From: Pseudomonas putida
GTDB lineage: Bacteria > Pseudomonadota > Gammaproteobacteria > Pseudomonadales > Pseudomonadaceae
Direction of reading: 5' to 3'
Length of the DNA: 64,000 bases
Assembly: GCF_001636055.1 (NCBI RefSeq)
Contig: NZ_CP011789.1
Span: forward strand, 434,001-498,000
Of the stretch, positions 34,078-45,972 are shown one piece after another. A program made the translations under genes and the position numbers. Every line of letters begins with the position of its first letter. The stretch's first letter is position 1. Below the pieces are notes generated by a model. It made no database searches. It was not told the origin of the DNA and worked only from the letters and a program-made list of their open reading frames with translations.

Positions 34078-36351
34078 TCACTTTTCGGTAGTTCGACCAG
34101 GAACAGCTGACTTTGTTTGACTGCCAGATACAGAGTCAAACTCTCCTAAATGCTTGCCCTGTTTATCATATAATTCAACCTTACCGTGCTGGCTATCCCA
34201 CTCATAAATTCTGCCTTTACTATCCACCCAGCGCCTTCTAAGCTTACCGCCCCCACGAACGCTGCTTTTAGCTCTCACAGGTTTTGCATCAGGAAAAGCA
34301 ATTAAGTTTTTGGGCGCCTGATGATATCCTGTAGTACTGAACATCAAGTAGACCGGTTCAATTCCCGAGTCAATTGGGAATATGATGATCAGGTCATTGG
34401 CATCCAGCACTTCACCTGGGTACGACAGCGCCTCAATCTCAAGCGGCTGTAGCTCTACCCCCGTGTAGATTGGCACAGTCTGTGTCGCCGCGGGTGTAGT
34501 GGTTGTTGAGGACTGTTCGCCGGGGGCGCGACCTGGCGTCCAAGTTAGAGTGATAGGAGGCTGGTCAGGCACCAGGCTTGGCACTGCAACCGTGTAGCGC
34601 CCAGTCTGCGGGTCCAATGTGGCCGCTCGGACGGGTACGTTCTTTGTTACGTTGATCCCATCGGCAGCGACGACCAAAATGTAAGAGCGACCATCCCCGC
34701 GTGTTTCGTTGGCCAATCGATAGGCCAACTCGACTTTACCCTGTGCAGCAGCGATAGCATTGAGATTGGCGCCCGGCGCAAGACCAAGATCTCGGGCTTC
34801 GACTCCCATACCATATCGGAAACGGGCTGGAGTCTGGTCTTGAGCTTGACTGGCCGTGGAACTGGGGTAAACCAAGGCGGCAAGCCCTGCTGCTAAGGGA
34901 GCACCGACCGTAGCAGAAGCGATCCCGCCCAATGCGGTGATCGCACTCGCGATCCCTTGGCGCAGAGCAGCAAGAGTTGCTTCGGCCAAAGGCACTACGC
35001 CTTGTCCGGGTATGCTCAGCACAGCAGCACTGCCTGCAAACCGGTAGGTGCTGGCCGCCTGGGCGATGGCATTCTGAGTGAGAGCAGTCACGCCCTGTAA
35101 CTGCGTCTGAGCGTTAGTTCGCGCAGTCTGGATGCCAGCAATTACTTGTTGTCGTTTAGCGCTGTCAGCAAGGGATGCCTGGTCAAGCTGGTCAGTTACG
35201 ATGGCATAAGTGCTGTTCGTTGTTTGCTGCAGGCTCTGCCGGGCTGCAGCGGCGGCTGCATGTGTTGGGTTAGCTTGAACTTGTGCAATGAGTTCGACCA
35301 TGCGAGCGTTAACTAGGCTAGCTGCGTTACCACTTGCTTGAATGATCGTATTGCGTTGAGAAGCGATAAGCGTATCGGCGTCAGCCACTAGCTGATTTAC
35401 CACGTCCGTGAACGTTGAGGCGAGGAGGTTCGCCTGTGCTTTTACTGATTGACTGATCTGAGCGAGTTCGTTCGCATTGATTTGACTACTGGCCGCTGCA
35501 GCAAGGGCATCAATCTGCTGATCACTTTGCTGAGCCGACTGTTGGACAGCCTGCGTAGCGGCTTGTCGTTCAGCATGGGTCAGAGTCGATGAGTCGGAAA
35601 ACTGACTTTCCAGCGATTGTCTTTGCGTAGCCAGGTGCTGCTGCGCAGGTGCCGTAATGGCTGATAGCTCACTGCTGACTGACTGAATAACGGCTTGTGC
35701 TTCTCGTTGTGCAGCTTGAGCGACGGCCAACTGTTCGCGCAACGCCGCCGCCTGAGCATTGAGCAGAGAGATTTGGTCGCCAAGATAGCGGGCCTGATAT
35801 GTCGCAGCCAGAGACTCCTGCCATCTGGGAATGACATTCACTGCAGCGCTGCCACTGATGGCGAGGTCTGTCACTGTCCGGATGAAATCAATACTCCCTT
35901 TGCTCGAAAAATCGGCAGAGTAAAAGCTGTTTGACTTCGTTTGCTGAGTTTGACGTTCAGTCGCTTTTTGGTTTATCGAGCTTTCGCGCAACTGTATTTC
36001 TCTAAGCAAGCTCGCGACAGAGGCAGCGTCACTTATGTACGAACCGCCCCGCGCGACATCAAGCTCTTTTTGTAGCGTTGATGCCAAACCCGCAGCACTT
36101 GCAAGATATTCCTCATGAATGCGTTTTGTTTCTTTTTCATAAACCGAAGACAGGTAAGCTGCCATGGCCCTTCGATACTGCACTTGACTTGTAATTGGGC
36201 CAAAATTTACTGACGGTAGCCCAGGGATATTGATGGGAGCGGTGGGCTCACCAACAAATTTTGGTCCGAGATAGACTGGCTCACCAATAGGGGGGTCAAT
36301 TCCAGGGGCTGTAACAGGCGTTGCGGGTAATTCAATAGGTCCTTGTACCAT
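34078..36351 (-). CDS. S-type pyocin/colicin E3-like bacteriocin (16S rRNase)
   Basis: The 757-residue protein is a modular nuclease bacteriocin. It has a Pro/Gly-rich N-terminus, a long Ala/Gln-rich helical region (about residues 160-450), a pyocin S translocation domain (about 500-680, including LEIEALSYPGEVLDANDLII and FPIDSGIEPVYLMFS) and a C-terminal toxin domain. The last 60 residues match the colicin E3 ribonuclease: RRRWVDSKGRIYEWDSQHG. Asp719, His722 and Glu726 sit at the positions of the E3 catalytic triad. It should cleave 16S rRNA in the A-site of susceptible relatives. ATG 36351 has GGAG 7-8 bases upstream. A LexA box precedes it, and the immunity gene follows by 10 bases. Confidence 0.88.
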   Translation of the reverse strand: MVQGPIELPATPVTAPGIDPPIGEPVYLGPKFVGEPTAPINIPGLPSVNFGPITSQVQYRRAMAAYLSSVYEKETKRIHEEYLASAAGLASTLQKELDVARGGSYISDAASVASLLREIQLRESSINQKATERQTQQTKSNSFYSADFSSKGSIDFIRTVTDLAISGSAAVNVIPRWQESLAATYQARYLGDQISLLNAQAAALREQLAVAQAAQREAQAVIQSVSSELSAITAPAQQHLATQRQSLESQFSDSSTLTHAERQAATQAVQQSAQQSDQQIDALAAAASSQINANELAQISQSVKAQANLLASTFTDVVNQLVADADTLIASQRNTIIQASGNAASLVNARMVELIAQVQANPTHAAAAAARQSLQQTTNSTYAIVTDQLDQASLADSAKRQQVIAGIQTARTNAQTQLQGVTALTQNAIAQAASTYRFAGSAAVLSIPGQGVVPLAEATLAALRQGIASAITALGGIASATVGAPLAAGLAALVYPSSTASQAQDQTPARFRYGMGVEARDLGLAPGANLNAIAAAQGKVELAYRLANETRGDGRSYILVVAADGINVTKNVPVRAATLDPQTGRYTVAVPSLVPDQPPITLTWTPGRAPGEQSSTTTTPAATQTVPIYTGVELQPLEIEALSYPGEVLDANDLIIIFPIDSGIEPVYLMFSTTGYHQAPKNLIAFPDAKPVRAKSSVRGGGKLRRRWVDSKGRIYEWDSQHGKVELYDKQGKHLGEFDSVSGSQTKSAVPGRTTEK

Positions 36352-36439
36352 GATGTCGCTCCATAACTCGTGTTCGATGAAATGAGCGGTTCGCCTTCCT
36401 GCGCATTCGGGATGTGAGGTGAAGCAAGCCACCAGAGCA

Positions 36440-36455
36440 CTGTATAGATGAACAG
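36440..36455. promoter_or_regulatory. LexA (SOS) box upstream of the bacteriocin gene
   Basis: CTGTATAGATGAACAG fits the LexA consensus CTGT-N8-ACAG with an AT-rich centre. It lies 89 bases upstream of the bacteriocin start, so the gene should be induced by DNA damage, like many pyocins and colicins. Confidence 0.85.
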
Positions 36456-36595
36456 CAATTTAAGAAATAAGAATCAATTGCAAAATGTGAACTGAACAAG
36501 GTCGCCTCCGGTATCGTCGCCTCGTGCGTCTTTCGACGGGTGGGCTACTGGGCCGAGGTCGCGGGTATCGCGATCGAGGGTTCGGGCGTACGCGG

Positions 36596-36670
36596 GCTGC
36601 GGCTTTATCAGAAAAGCCGGATGGAGACAGCGTGGTCAAAGCGCTGGATGTGGCTCACGAAACCAGGGGC
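36596..36670 (+). pseudogene. IS3-family transposase (OrfB) remnant
   Basis: On plus the frame reads AALSEKPDGDSVVKALDVAH then ETRG. This matches the region just after the second catalytic Asp of IS3-family OrfB transposases (pattern ALSxKPDxxLVxKALDxAxExRG). The sequence before and after is out of frame or missing, and no inverted repeats were seen. It is a decayed insertion sequence at the glmS-side border of the accessory region. Confidence 0.6.
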
Positions 36671-36701
36671 GATTCAGCTGAAACGAGGTGCGCAACGAAA
36701 A

Positions 36702-36725
36702 AAGGGAGCCGGTTAAGGCTCCCTT
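36702..36725 (-). terminator. Terminator of glmR-glmS
   Basis: On the minus strand AAGGGAGCC and GGCTCCCTT form a 9-bp stem followed by a T-run. It lies about 70 bases beyond the glmS stop codon. Confidence 0.88.
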
Positions 36726-36797
36726 CGTCAGCGACAGTTTTTATTGCGGTGCGACAGTTCTAATTCGCAAAAACCAGCCCCCGCTCAGCGCAACCGC

Positions 36798-38633
36798 TTA
36801 CTCTACCGTCACCGACTTCGCCAGGTTACGCGGCTGGTCAACGTCAGTGCCCTTGAGCACGGCCACGTAGTACGACAGCAGCTGCAGCGGAATGGTGTAC
36901 AGGATCGGCGCCAGGGCATCGATGATGTGCGGCACCTTGATCACATGGGTGCCTTCACCATTGCTCATGCCGGCGTTCTCGTCGGCGAACACCACCAGCT
37001 CGCCGCCACGGGCACGGACCTCCTGCAGGTTCGACTTGAGCTTTTCCAGCAGCTCGTTGTTCGGCGCGACGGTAACCACCGGCATGTCGGCATCGACCAG
37101 CGCCAGCGGGCCGTGCTTGAGCTCACCTGCCGGATAGGCTTCGGCGTGAATGTAGGAAATCTCCTTGAGCTTGAGCGCACCTTCCATCGCCACCGGGTAC
37201 TGGGCACCACGGCCGAGGAACAGGGTGTGGTGTTTGTCGGCGAACAGTTCGGCGGTCTTCTCGACCACGCTGTCCATCGCCAGGGCTTCGCCCAGACGCG
37301 CGGGCAGACGGCGCAGCTCTTCGACCAGCTCGGCTTCGACGCCAGCTTCGAGGCTGCCGCGTACCTGGCCCAGGGCCAGGGTCAGCAGCATCAGCGAGAC
37401 CAGCTGGGTGGTGAAGGCCTTGGTCGAAGCAACGCCGATTTCCGGGCCGGCCAGGGTCAGCAGGGTCAGGTCGGATTCACGTACCAGCGAGCTGATACCG
37501 ACGTTGCAGATCGCCAGGCTGCCGAGGAAGCCCAGCTCCTTGGCGTTGCGCAGGGCAGCCAGGGTGTCGGCGGTTTCGCCGGACTGGGAGATGGACACGA
37601 ACAGGGTGTCTGGCTGCACCACAACTTTGCGGTAGCGGAATTCGCTGGCGACCTCGACCTGGCAGGGGATGCCGGCCAGGCTTTCCAGCCAGTAACGCGC
37701 GACCATGCCGGCGTGATAGCTGGTGCCGCAGGCGACGATCTGTACATTGCGCACCTTGGCGAACAGCTCGGCAGCTTGCGGGCCGAAGGCCTGGACCATG
37801 ACGTGGTCGCTGCCCAGACGGCCTTCGAGGGTGCGCTGTACCACGGAAGGCTGCTCGTGAATTTCCTTGAGCATGAAGTGGCGATAGGTGCCCTTGTCGG
37901 CAGCCTCGGCGCCTTCGTGGTACTGCACGGTTTCGCGCTGGACCTTGCTGCCGGCCTGATCCCAGATGTTCACCTGATCGCGGCGGATTTCGGCGATATC
38001 GCCTTCCTCAAGGTACATGAAGCGGTCGGTGACCTGACGCAACGCGAGCTGGTCGGAGGCCAGGAAGTTCTCGCCATGACCCAGGCCGATCACCAGCGGG
38101 CTACCGCTGCGCGCGGCAACCAGACGGTCCGGCTGCTTGACGCTGATCACCGACAGACCGTAGGCACCATGCAGGCGCTTGACCACGGTCTTGAAGGCGT
38201 CGGTCAGGTCGGGAATGCTCTTGAGGGTGTGGTGGATCAGGTGGACGATCACCTCGGTGTCGGTCTGCGAGGTGAACACGTAGCCAAGGCCCTTGAGTTC
38301 TTCACGCAGTTCTTCGTGGTTCTCGATGATGCCGTTGTGCACCACGGCCACTTCCTGGCCGGAGAAGTGCGGGTGGGCATTGTGCTCGGTCGGCGCACCG
38401 TGGGTGGCCCAACGGGTGTGAGCGATGCCCAGGTGGCCGTTGAGCGGCTCGGCAGCCACCGCGGCTTCCAGCTCACTCACCTTGCCGATGCGGCGACGAC
38501 GATCAAGCTCGCCCTGCTGGGTGACTACCGCCAGGCCCGCGCTGTCGTAGCCACGGTATTCCAGGCGCTTGAGGCCTTCGATAAGGATGGAGGTGATGTT
38601 GCGCTCGGCGACTGCACCGACGATTCCACACAT
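36798..38633 (-). CDS. glmS: Glutamine-fructose-6-phosphate aminotransferase (isomerising)
   Basis: GlmS makes glucosamine-6-phosphate from fructose-6-phosphate and glutamine, the first step towards UDP-GlcNAc. The 611-residue protein starts MCGIVGA, so the cysteine becomes the N-terminal nucleophile of the glutaminase domain. Two SIS isomerase domains follow ([36 protein letters not shown]), and the C-terminus is [11 protein letters not shown]. The ATG at 38633 is required for the catalytic cysteine; ATG 38639 would bury it. It begins 2 bases after the glmR stop. The end of the gene is the standard TnsD/Tn7 target. Confidence 0.96.
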   Translation of the reverse strand: MCGIVGAVAERNITSILIEGLKRLEYRGYDSAGLAVVTQQGELDRRRRIGKVSELEAAVAAEPLNGHLGIAHTRWATHGAPTEHNAHPHFSGQEVAVVHNGIIENHEELREELKGLGYVFTSQTDTEVIVHLIHHTLKSIPDLTDAFKTVVKRLHGAYGLSVISVKQPDRLVAARSGSPLVIGLGHGENFLASDQLALRQVTDRFMYLEEGDIAEIRRDQVNIWDQAGSKVQRETVQYHEGAEAADKGTYRHFMLKEIHEQPSVVQRTLEGRLGSDHVMVQAFGPQAAELFAKVRNVQIVACGTSYHAGMVARYWLESLAGIPCQVEVASEFRYRKVVVQPDTLFVSISQSGETADTLAALRNAKELGFLGSLAICNVGISSLVRESDLTLLTLAGPEIGVASTKAFTTQLVSLMLLTLALGQVRGSLEAGVEAELVEELRRLPARLGEALAMDSVVEKTAELFADKHHTLFLGRGAQYPVAMEGALKLKEISYIHAEAYPAGELKHGPLALVDADMPVVTVAPNNELLEKLKSNLQEVRARGGELVVFADENAGMSNGEGTHVIKVPHIIDALAPILYTIPLQLLSYYVAVLKGTDVDQPRNLAKSVTVE

Positions 38634-38635
38634 GG

Positions 38636-39412
38636 TCATTGCTCCTGGCTGATCGCGGCGCAGATCAGGTTGATGCCGCGGGCTTGAATCTGTTCGCGTG
38701 CCGCAGCGGGCAGGCGATCATCTGTAATAAGGGTGGTAACGCTGCTCCAGGGCAGCTCGAGGTTGGGGATCTTGCGCCCGACCTTGTCCGACTCGACCAT
38801 CACGATCACTTCCCGGGCCACTTCCGCCATCACCCGGCTCAGGCCGAGCAGTTCGTTGAAGGTGGTGGTGCCGCGGTTCAGGTCGATGCCGTCGGCACCA
38901 ATGAACAACTGGTCGAAATCGTATGAGCGTAGTACCTGCTCGGCGACCTGACCCTGGAACGACTCGGAGTGCGGGTCCCAGGTACCACCGGTCATCAGCA
39001 GCACCGGCTCGTGCTCGAGTTCGCTGATGGCTCGGGCCACGTTCAAGGAGTTTGTCATCACGACCAAGCCGGGCTGGCGCCCGAGTTCAGGGATCATTGC
39101 TGCAGTGGTACTGCCACTGTCGATGATGATGCGTGCATGTTCGCGAATGCGTCCGACAGCTGCGCGGGCGATGGCTTTCTTGTAGCTGGAAACGGGCTGA
39201 GCTGCCTCGCCCAGCATCTCCTGCGGCACCGGTACCGCACCGCCGTAACGACGCAATAACAAGCCATTGGCTTCAAGCGCGGCGAGATCCTTGCGAATGG
39301 TCACTTCCGAGGTTTCGAAACGCTTGGCCAGGGCGTCCACGCTTACCTCACCCTGCTCGGCGAGCAAGGCCAGGATATTGTGGCGACGTTGGGGGGTGTT
39401 TCGTTTCGACAT
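38636..39412 (-). CDS. glmR: DeoR-family regulator GlmR
   Basis: The 258-residue protein has an N-terminal DeoR helix-turn-helix ([20 protein letters not shown] then [20 protein letters not shown]) and a C-terminal sugar-phosphate sensor domain ([27 protein letters not shown]). It sits directly upstream of glmS with a 2-base gap, the same arrangement as glmR in other pseudomonads, where its loss affects amino-sugar metabolism. Regulation of glmS and related amino-sugar genes is the expected role. Confidence 0.9.
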   Translation of the reverse strand: MSKRNTPQRRHNILALLAEQGEVSVDALAKRFETSEVTIRKDLAALEANGLLLRRYGGAVPVPQEMLGEAAQPVSSYKKAIARAAVGRIREHARIIIDSGSTTAAMIPELGRQPGLVVMTNSLNVARAISELEHEPVLLMTGGTWDPHSESFQGQVAEQVLRSYDFDQLFIGADGIDLNRGTTTFNELLGLSRVMAEVAREVIVMVESDKVGRKIPNLELPWSSVTTLITDDRLPAAAREQIQARGINLICAAISQEQ

Positions 39413-39539
39413 GTGAGGTTAAGTTTCGATTCGAAAGATAATGGTTGCAATCAAAACCTAAGATGAAGGATTCGTCAAGCAGCGGATAGATTCACTGACA
39501 ACGCTGTTCGCTGTGTAGCGGGCTTGTCCGGCAATAAAA

Positions 39540-39567
39540 AAAGCCGACTTATTCACAAGTCGGCTTT
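39540..39567. terminator. Bidirectional-looking terminator between glmU and glmR
   Basis: AAAGCCGACTT and AAGTCGGCTTT form a perfect 11-bp stem with an ATTCAC loop, 23 bases beyond the glmU stop codon. The minus strand continues with a T-run. A perfect DnaA-box 9-mer (39581-39589) lies beside it. Confidence 0.88.
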
Positions 39568-39590
39568 CGATCGAAACATCTGTGGATAAC

Positions 39591-40958
39591 TCAACTCTTC
39601 TTGATCTTCTCCGGCCGTTTCCAGCCATCGATATTGCGTTGGCGTGCGCGAGCAACGGCCAACTGGCCAGCTTCGACAGACTGATTGATGGTCGAGCCGG
39701 CAGCCGTGGTAGCGCCATCCTTGATTTCCACAGGTGCGACCAGCGAGTTGTTCGAACCGATGAACACATCTTCGCCCAGCACGGTCTTGAACTTGTTCGC
39801 GCCATCGTAGTTGCAGGTGATGGTACCCGCGCCGATGTTGGTGCGCGCACCGATCTCGGCGTCACCCAGATACGTCAGGTGACCGGCCTTGGCGCCCTCG
39901 CCCAGATGGGCGTTCTTCAGCTCGACGAAGTTACCTACATGGGCCTTGGCCTCCAATACGCTGCCTGGGCGCAGGCGAGCGAACGGGCCGGCATCGCTGC
40001 CCTCGCCCATCACCGCACCTTCGAGATGGCTGTTGGCCTTGACCACAGCGCCCTTGCGCAGGGTGCTGTTCTTGATCACACAGTTAGGGCCGATCTGCAC
40101 ATCGTCTTCGATGATCACCTTGCCTTCGAGGATGACGTTGATGTCGATCAGCACATCGCGCCCCACGATCACCTCGCCACGCACATCGAAACGCGCGGGG
40201 TCACGCAGGGTCACGCCCTGGGCCATCAGTCGGCGTCCCTCGCGCAACTGGTAGTGACGCTCAAGCTCTGACAATTGCAGGCGGTCGTTGGCGCCCTGCA
40301 CTTCCATGGCGTCATGCGGCTGCTCGGTGGCAACCACCAGGCCATCGGCCACGGCCATGGCAATCACGTCGGTGAGGTAGTACTCGCCCTGGGCGTTGTT
40401 GTTGGACAGACGCCCCATCCAGTCTGCCAGGCGCGCAGCCGGCAGCGCGAGGATGCCCGTGTTGCCTTCCTTGATCGCCCGCTGCGCTTCGCTGGCGTCC
40501 TTGTGCTCGACGATGGCCGCTACCTGGCCTTGGGCATCACGCACGATGCGGCCGTAACCGGTCGGATCCTGCAGGGTAACGGTCAGCAGGCCGAGTTGCT
40601 GTTCATTGACCTTGGCCAGAAGCCGCTCGAGCGTGCCCACCTCGATCAACGGCACGTCGCCATAGAGCACCAGCACAGTATCGGCAGTGATCGCCGGCAG
40701 TGCCTGGGCGACGGCATGGCCGGTGCCAAGCTGCTTGTCCTGCATGACGAAATTCAGATCGTCAGCCGCCAGGCGTTCACGCACCAGCTCTGCACCATGG
40801 CCGATGACCACATGGATACCCTTCGGCTGCAACTGTCGCGCGCTGTGGATAACATGGCCAAGCATGGAGTTACCGGCGACCGGATGCAGTACCTTGGGCA
40901 GCGAAGAGCGCATGCGGGTGCCTTGGCCTGCGGCGAGAATAACGATATCGAGTGACAT
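39591..40958 (-). CDS. glmU: Bifunctional N-acetylglucosamine-1-phosphate uridyltransferase/glucosamine-1-phosphate acetyltransferase
   Basis: GlmU makes UDP-GlcNAc for peptidoglycan and lipopolysaccharide. The 455-residue protein has the pyrophosphorylase signature [19 protein letters not shown] near the N-terminus, and LYGDVPLI in the nucleotide site. Its C-terminal half is a left-handed beta helix of hexapeptide repeats ([20 protein letters not shown]) with the acetyl-CoA site near [10 protein letters not shown]. It follows the atp operon but is separated from atpC by a terminator. Confidence 0.95.
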   Translation of the reverse strand: MSLDIVILAAGQGTRMRSSLPKVLHPVAGNSMLGHVIHSARQLQPKGIHVVIGHGAELVRERLAADDLNFVMQDKQLGTGHAVAQALPAITADTVLVLYGDVPLIEVGTLERLLAKVNEQQLGLLTVTLQDPTGYGRIVRDAQGQVAAIVEHKDASEAQRAIKEGNTGILALPAARLADWMGRLSNNNAQGEYYLTDVIAMAVADGLVVATEQPHDAMEVQGANDRLQLSELERHYQLREGRRLMAQGVTLRDPARFDVRGEVIVGRDVLIDINVILEGKVIIEDDVQIGPNCVIKNSTLRKGAVVKANSHLEGAVMGEGSDAGPFARLRPGSVLEAKAHVGNFVELKNAHLGEGAKAGHLTYLGDAEIGARTNIGAGTITCNYDGANKFKTVLGEDVFIGSNNSLVAPVEIKDGATTAAGSTINQSVEAGQLAVARARQRNIDGWKRPEKIKKS

Positions 40959-41020
40959 TGACTGGCTACCAATCCTGGGCGGTCAGGGATGTGACCGAAG
41001 GGGAAAAATCGGAAAAAGAA

Positions 41021-41044
41021 AAAGGGTAGCCGAGGCTACCCTTT
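41021..41044 (-). terminator. Terminator of the atp operon
   Basis: AAAGGGTAGCC and GGCTACCCTTT form a perfect 11-bp stem with a 2-base centre, 37 bases beyond the atpC stop codon. On the minus strand it is followed by TTCTTTTTCC. Confidence 0.85.
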
Positions 41045-41080
41045 AACTCAATCGCAACGCAGGTTACCGGTAGGACCGGA

Positions 41081-41500
41081 TCACTTGCCCTTGCGCAATT
41101 GCTGGACAGTACGCAGCTGAGCTGCAGCCTCGGCCAGACGTGCGGCAGCAGCGCCGTAGTCGAAGTCCGAGCCCTTAGTGTTCAGCGCGTTCTCGGCAGC
41201 CTTGAGGGCTTCCTGAGCCTGAGCTTCGTCCAGGTCGGCAGCACGTTGCACGGTGTCGGCAAGAACCTTGACCATGTTCGGCTGCACTTCGAGGAAGCCA
41301 CCGGAGATGTAGAACACCTCTTGAGTGCCACCCTGCTTGGTCAGCGTGATCGGACCCGGCTTGAGATTGGTGATCAGCGGCGCGTGGCCTGGAGCGATAC
41401 CCAGATCGCCCAGGTTGCCGTGCGCTACTACCATCTCGACCAGGCCGGAGAAGATCTCTCCCTCTGCGCTGACGATGTCGCAATGGACTGTCATAGCCAT
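41081..41500 (-). CDS. atpC: ATP synthase F1 epsilon subunit
   Basis: The 139-residue epsilon subunit couples the rotor to F1 and inhibits ATP hydrolysis. It has the N-terminal beta sandwich ([36 protein letters not shown]) and a C-terminal helical hairpin ([20 protein letters not shown]). It is the last gene of the atp operon. GAGG precedes ATG 41500; a second ATG lies 6 bases later. A 7-bp GC hairpin separates it from atpD. Confidence 0.95.
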   Translation of the reverse strand: MAMTVHCDIVSAEGEIFSGLVEMVVAHGNLGDLGIAPGHAPLITNLKPGPITLTKQGGTQEVFYISGGFLEVQPNMVKVLADTVQRAADLDEAQAQEALKAAENALNTKGSDFDYGAAAARLAEAAAQLRTVQQLRKGK

Positions 41501-41521
41501 CTGCTTGCCTCAACCTGATTA

Positions 41522-41539
41522 GCGCCCCTTTCGGGGCGC
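41522..41539 (-). other. Intercistronic hairpin between atpD and atpC
   Basis: GCGCCCC and GGGGCGC form a 7-bp stem with a 4-base loop just after the atpD stop codon, without a following T-run. It may protect mRNA ends or tune the stoichiometry of the downstream subunit. Confidence 0.55.
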
Positions 41540-41544
41540 CGGGA

Positions 41545-42948
<1,404 letters not shown>

Positions 42949-43809
42949 TTAAACCGCGGCAGCGCCGCCGACGATTTCCGAGATCTCCTGGGTGATCGCA
43001 GCCTGACGCGCCTTGTTGTAGATCAATTGCAGCTCTTTGATCAAATCACCGGCGTTGTCTGTGGCGTTCTTCATGGCGATCATCCGGGCCGCTTGTTCAG
43101 CAGCGTTGTTCTCGACCACCGCCTGGTATACCTGCGACTCCACGTAACGCACCATCAAGCCGTCCAGCAGCTCTTTTGCGTCGGGTTCGTACAGGTAATC
43201 CCAGTGATGCTTGAGATCCTGATCCGGGGTTGCCACCAACGGTACCAATTGCTCGACCGTCGGTTTTTGGGTCATGGTGTTGATGAACTTGTTCGAAACC
43301 ACCGAGAGGCGATCGATACGGCCATCGAGGTAGGCGTCCAGCATCACTTTGACGGAGCCGATCAGATCGTTGATCGATGGCTCTTCGCCCAGGTGGCTGA
43401 TCGCGGCTACGACGTTGCCGCCAAAGATGCGGAAGAAAGTCGCACCCTTGCTGCCGATCACGCACAGGTCGATTTCCACGCCCTGTTCGCGGTTTACGCT
43501 CATGTCCTTGACCAGGGCCTTGAACAGGTTGGTATTCAAGCCACCGCACAGACCACGGTCACTGCTCACCACGATATAACCGGCGCGCTTTACAGGGCGC
43601 TCGATCATGAACGGGTGGCGGTATTCCGGGTTGGCGTTGGCCAGATGACCGATCACCTGGCGGATACGCTCCGCGTAAGGACGGCTAGCAGCCATGCGCA
43701 TTTGTGCTTTGCGCATTTTGCTGACCGCCACTTTCTCCATGGCGCTGGTAATTTTTTGCGTGCTTTTGATGCTCGCAATCTTACTGCGAATCTCTTTTGC
43801 GCCTGCCAT
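42949..43809 (-). CDS. atpG: ATP synthase F1 gamma subunit
   Basis: The 286-residue central stalk subunit begins with [20 protein letters not shown] and [15 protein letters not shown], and ends with the conserved long C-terminal helix ([20 protein letters not shown] then [20 protein letters not shown]). These two helices form the rotating coiled coil. It follows atpA after a 48-base gap that contains a strong hairpin. Confidence 0.96.
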   Translation of the reverse strand: MAGAKEIRSKIASIKSTQKITSAMEKVAVSKMRKAQMRMAASRPYAERIRQVIGHLANANPEYRHPFMIERPVKRAGYIVVSSDRGLCGGLNTNLFKALVKDMSVNREQGVEIDLCVIGSKGATFFRIFGGNVVAAISHLGEEPSINDLIGSVKVMLDAYLDGRIDRLSVVSNKFINTMTQKPTVEQLVPLVATPDQDLKHHWDYLYEPDAKELLDGLMVRYVESQVYQAVVENNAAEQAARMIAMKNATDNAGDLIKELQLIYNKARQAAITQEISEIVGGAAAV

Positions 43810-43831
43810 GTATCACCTATCAGGTTAGCAA

Positions 43832-43851
43832 GCGGGGGCCGGAGCCCCCGC
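43832..43851 (-). other. Intercistronic hairpin between atpA and atpG
   Basis: GCGGGGGC and GCCCCCGC form an 8-bp all-GC stem with a CGGA/TCCG loop directly after the atpA stop codon. There is no T-run, so read-through is expected. Confidence 0.6.
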
Positions 43852-43857
43852 TGCGGC

Positions 43858-45402
43858 TTACCAGGTCTGGGTGGCCTTGAACTTCTCGATACCGGCTTTC
43901 ATGCCAGCGTCGATTTCGTCGTTGAAGTCACCTTTCACGTTGATCTTGGCCAACAGCTCGGCGTGATCGCGGTGGAAGTAGGCGATCAGCGCTTGCTCGA
44001 AGCTGCCGACCTTGGAGACTTCTACGTCAGTCAGGAAACCACGCTCAGCGGCGTACAGCGACAGGGCCATGTCGGCGATCGACATTGGCGCGTACTGCTT
44101 CTGCTTCATCAGCTCGGTAACGCGCTGACCATGCTCCAGCTGCTTGCGGGTAGCCTCGTCCAGATCCGAAGCGAACTGGGCGAATGCAGCCAGTTCACGG
44201 TACTGAGCCAGTGCGGTACGGATACCGCCGGACAGTTTCTTGATGATCTTGGTCTGAGCGGCACCACCTACACGGGATACCGAAACACCGGCGTTCACTG
44301 CTGGGCGGATGCCCGAGTTGAACATGGCCGACTCCAGGAAGATCTGACCGTCGGTGATCGAGATCACGTTGGTCGGAACGAACGCGGAAACGTCGCCAGC
44401 CTGGGTTTCGATGATCGGCAGGGCGGTCAGGGAACCGGTCTTGCCAGTCACTGCGCCGTTGGTGAACTTCTCGACGTACTCTTCCGAAACGCGCGATGCA
44501 CGCTCCAGCAGACGGGAGTGGAGATAGAACACGTCGCCTGGGTACGCTTCACGTCCTGGTGGACGGCGCAGCAGCAGGGAGATCTGACGGTAGGCAACAG
44601 CCTGCTTGGACAGGTCATCGTAGACGATCAGGGCATCTTCACCGCGGTCACGGAAGAACTCGCCCATGGTGCAGCCGGCGTATGGCGCCAGGAACTGCAG
44701 TGCGGCGGATTCCGAAGCACTGGCAACGACCACGATGGTGTTGGCCAGGGCGCCGGCTTCTTCGAGCTTGCGAACGATGTTGGCAACGGTCGAACGCTTT
44801 TGGCCGACAGCCACATAAACACAGAAAATACCGGAGTCTTTCTGGTTGATGATGGCGTCGATGGCCATGGCGGTCTTGCCGATCTGGCGGTCACCAATGA
44901 TCAGCTCGCGCTGGCCACGGCCGACTGGGATCATGGCGTCGACGGACTTGTAGCCAGTCTGTACAGGCTGGTCTACCGACTTACGCCAGATCACGCCTGG
45001 GGCCACTTTCTCGACCGCGTCGGTCTGGGTGTTGCCCAGAGGACCTTTGCCGTCGATCGGGTTGCCCAGTGCGTCAACGACGCGACCCAGCAGTTCCTTA
45101 CCAACCGGAACTTCCAGGATGCGGCCGGTGCACTTGGCGCTCATGCCTTCGGCGAGGGTGTCATAGGCACCCAGGATCACTGCACCTACGGAGTCTTGCT
45201 CCAGGTTCAGTGCCATGCCGAACACGCTGCCAGGGAACTCGATCATTTCGCCGTACATGACGTCGGCCAGACCGTGGATCCGCACGATACCGTCGGATAC
45301 CGAAACAACGGTACCTTCGTTACGGGCTTGGGAGCCGACATCGAGTTTCTCGATGCGACCCTTGATGATTTCACTAATTTCGGAAGGATTGAGTTGCTGC
45401 AT
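43858..45402 (-). CDS. atpA: ATP synthase F1 alpha subunit
   Basis: The 514-residue regulatory nucleotide-binding subunit shows [20 protein letters not shown] at the N-terminus, the P-loop [16 protein letters not shown] (about residues 169-184), [16 protein letters not shown], and the [20 protein letters not shown] segment. It is the largest gene of the operon and sits between atpH and atpG in normal order. Confidence 0.97.
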   Translation of the reverse strand: MQQLNPSEISEIIKGRIEKLDVGSQARNEGTVVSVSDGIVRIHGLADVMYGEMIEFPGSVFGMALNLEQDSVGAVILGAYDTLAEGMSAKCTGRILEVPVGKELLGRVVDALGNPIDGKGPLGNTQTDAVEKVAPGVIWRKSVDQPVQTGYKSVDAMIPVGRGQRELIIGDRQIGKTAMAIDAIINQKDSGIFCVYVAVGQKRSTVANIVRKLEEAGALANTIVVVASASESAALQFLAPYAGCTMGEFFRDRGEDALIVYDDLSKQAVAYRQISLLLRRPPGREAYPGDVFYLHSRLLERASRVSEEYVEKFTNGAVTGKTGSLTALPIIETQAGDVSAFVPTNVISITDGQIFLESAMFNSGIRPAVNAGVSVSRVGGAAQTKIIKKLSGGIRTALAQYRELAAFAQFASDLDEATRKQLEHGQRVTELMKQKQYAPMSIADMALSLYAAERGFLTDVEVSKVGSFEQALIAYFHRDHAELLAKINVKGDFNDEIDAGMKAGIEKFKATQTW

Positions 45403-45423
45403 TGCTCTGCTGCCCCTTCAAAC

Positions 45424-45960
45424 TCAAGATTTCAATGCTTCGGCCAGTTTCGCGATCTTGCCGCGAACCGAGCCATCGATTACCAGGTCGCCGGCGCGGA
45501 TGACGACGCCGCCGATCAGGCTGGCATCCTCCGACGCGTGCAGGCGCACTTCCCGGCTGAGCCGTGCACTGAGAACCTTGGCGAGTTTGTCTTGCTGTTC
45601 TTGGTTCAACGCAAAAGCACTGGTGACTTCCACGTCCACGGATTTCTCTTGCTCGGCCTTGTACAGGTCGAACAGAGCGGCGATCTCCGGCAGAAGCAGG
45701 AGACGGTCGTTTTCCGCGGCAACATGAATGAAATTCTGTGCCTGTACATCGAACTTGTCACCGCACACTTCAATGAATGCGGCGGCCTTTTCTGCGCTAG
45801 TCAGTTGCGGGGCCTTGAGCAGGCGCTGCATGGTGCCGTCTTCCGACACCGCAGCAGCCAGGCCGAGCATGGCTGACCAATTGGCCAGTTGCTGCTGGGC
45901 CTGGGCGTGCTCGAAAGCTGCCTTAGCGTAAGGTCGGGCCAACGTGGTCAGTTCTGCCAT
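45424..45960 (-). CDS. atpH: ATP synthase F1 delta subunit
   Basis: The 178-residue peripheral stalk subunit links F1 to the b subunits. It opens with [19 protein letters not shown] (the family N-terminal helix) and ends with [20 protein letters not shown] then [11 protein letters not shown]. It lies 12 bases after atpF and 21 bases before atpA. Confidence 0.95.
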   Translation of the reverse strand: MAELTTLARPYAKAAFEHAQAQQQLANWSAMLGLAAAVSEDGTMQRLLKAPQLTSAEKAAAFIEVCGDKFDVQAQNFIHVAAENDRLLLLPEIAALFDLYKAEQEKSVDVEVTSAFALNQEQQDKLAKVLSARLSREVRLHASEDASLIGGVVIRAGDLVIDGSVRGKIAKLAEALKS

Positions 45961-45972
45961 GATCGCCCTCGC

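Larger units (their letters stand above)
36352..36797. other. Intergenic region between the bacteriocin and glmS, including the expected attTn7 position
   Basis: The 446 bases hold the LexA box at 36440-36455, an IS3-type transposase fragment near 36596-36670, and the glmS terminator. Tn7 normally inserts about 25 bases beyond the glmS stop, here near 36773. No Tn7 end was recognised at that point. Confidence 0.6.

Noticed and set aside
36744..38687. A 647-codon open frame on plus, opposite glmS
   Set aside because: Antisense of a conserved enzyme, without a ribosome site or recognisable domain.
43027..45876. A 949-codon open frame on plus across atpG and atpA
   Set aside because: It spans two conserved genes and their gap in antisense. 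No domain is recognisable, so it is a codon-bias artefact.
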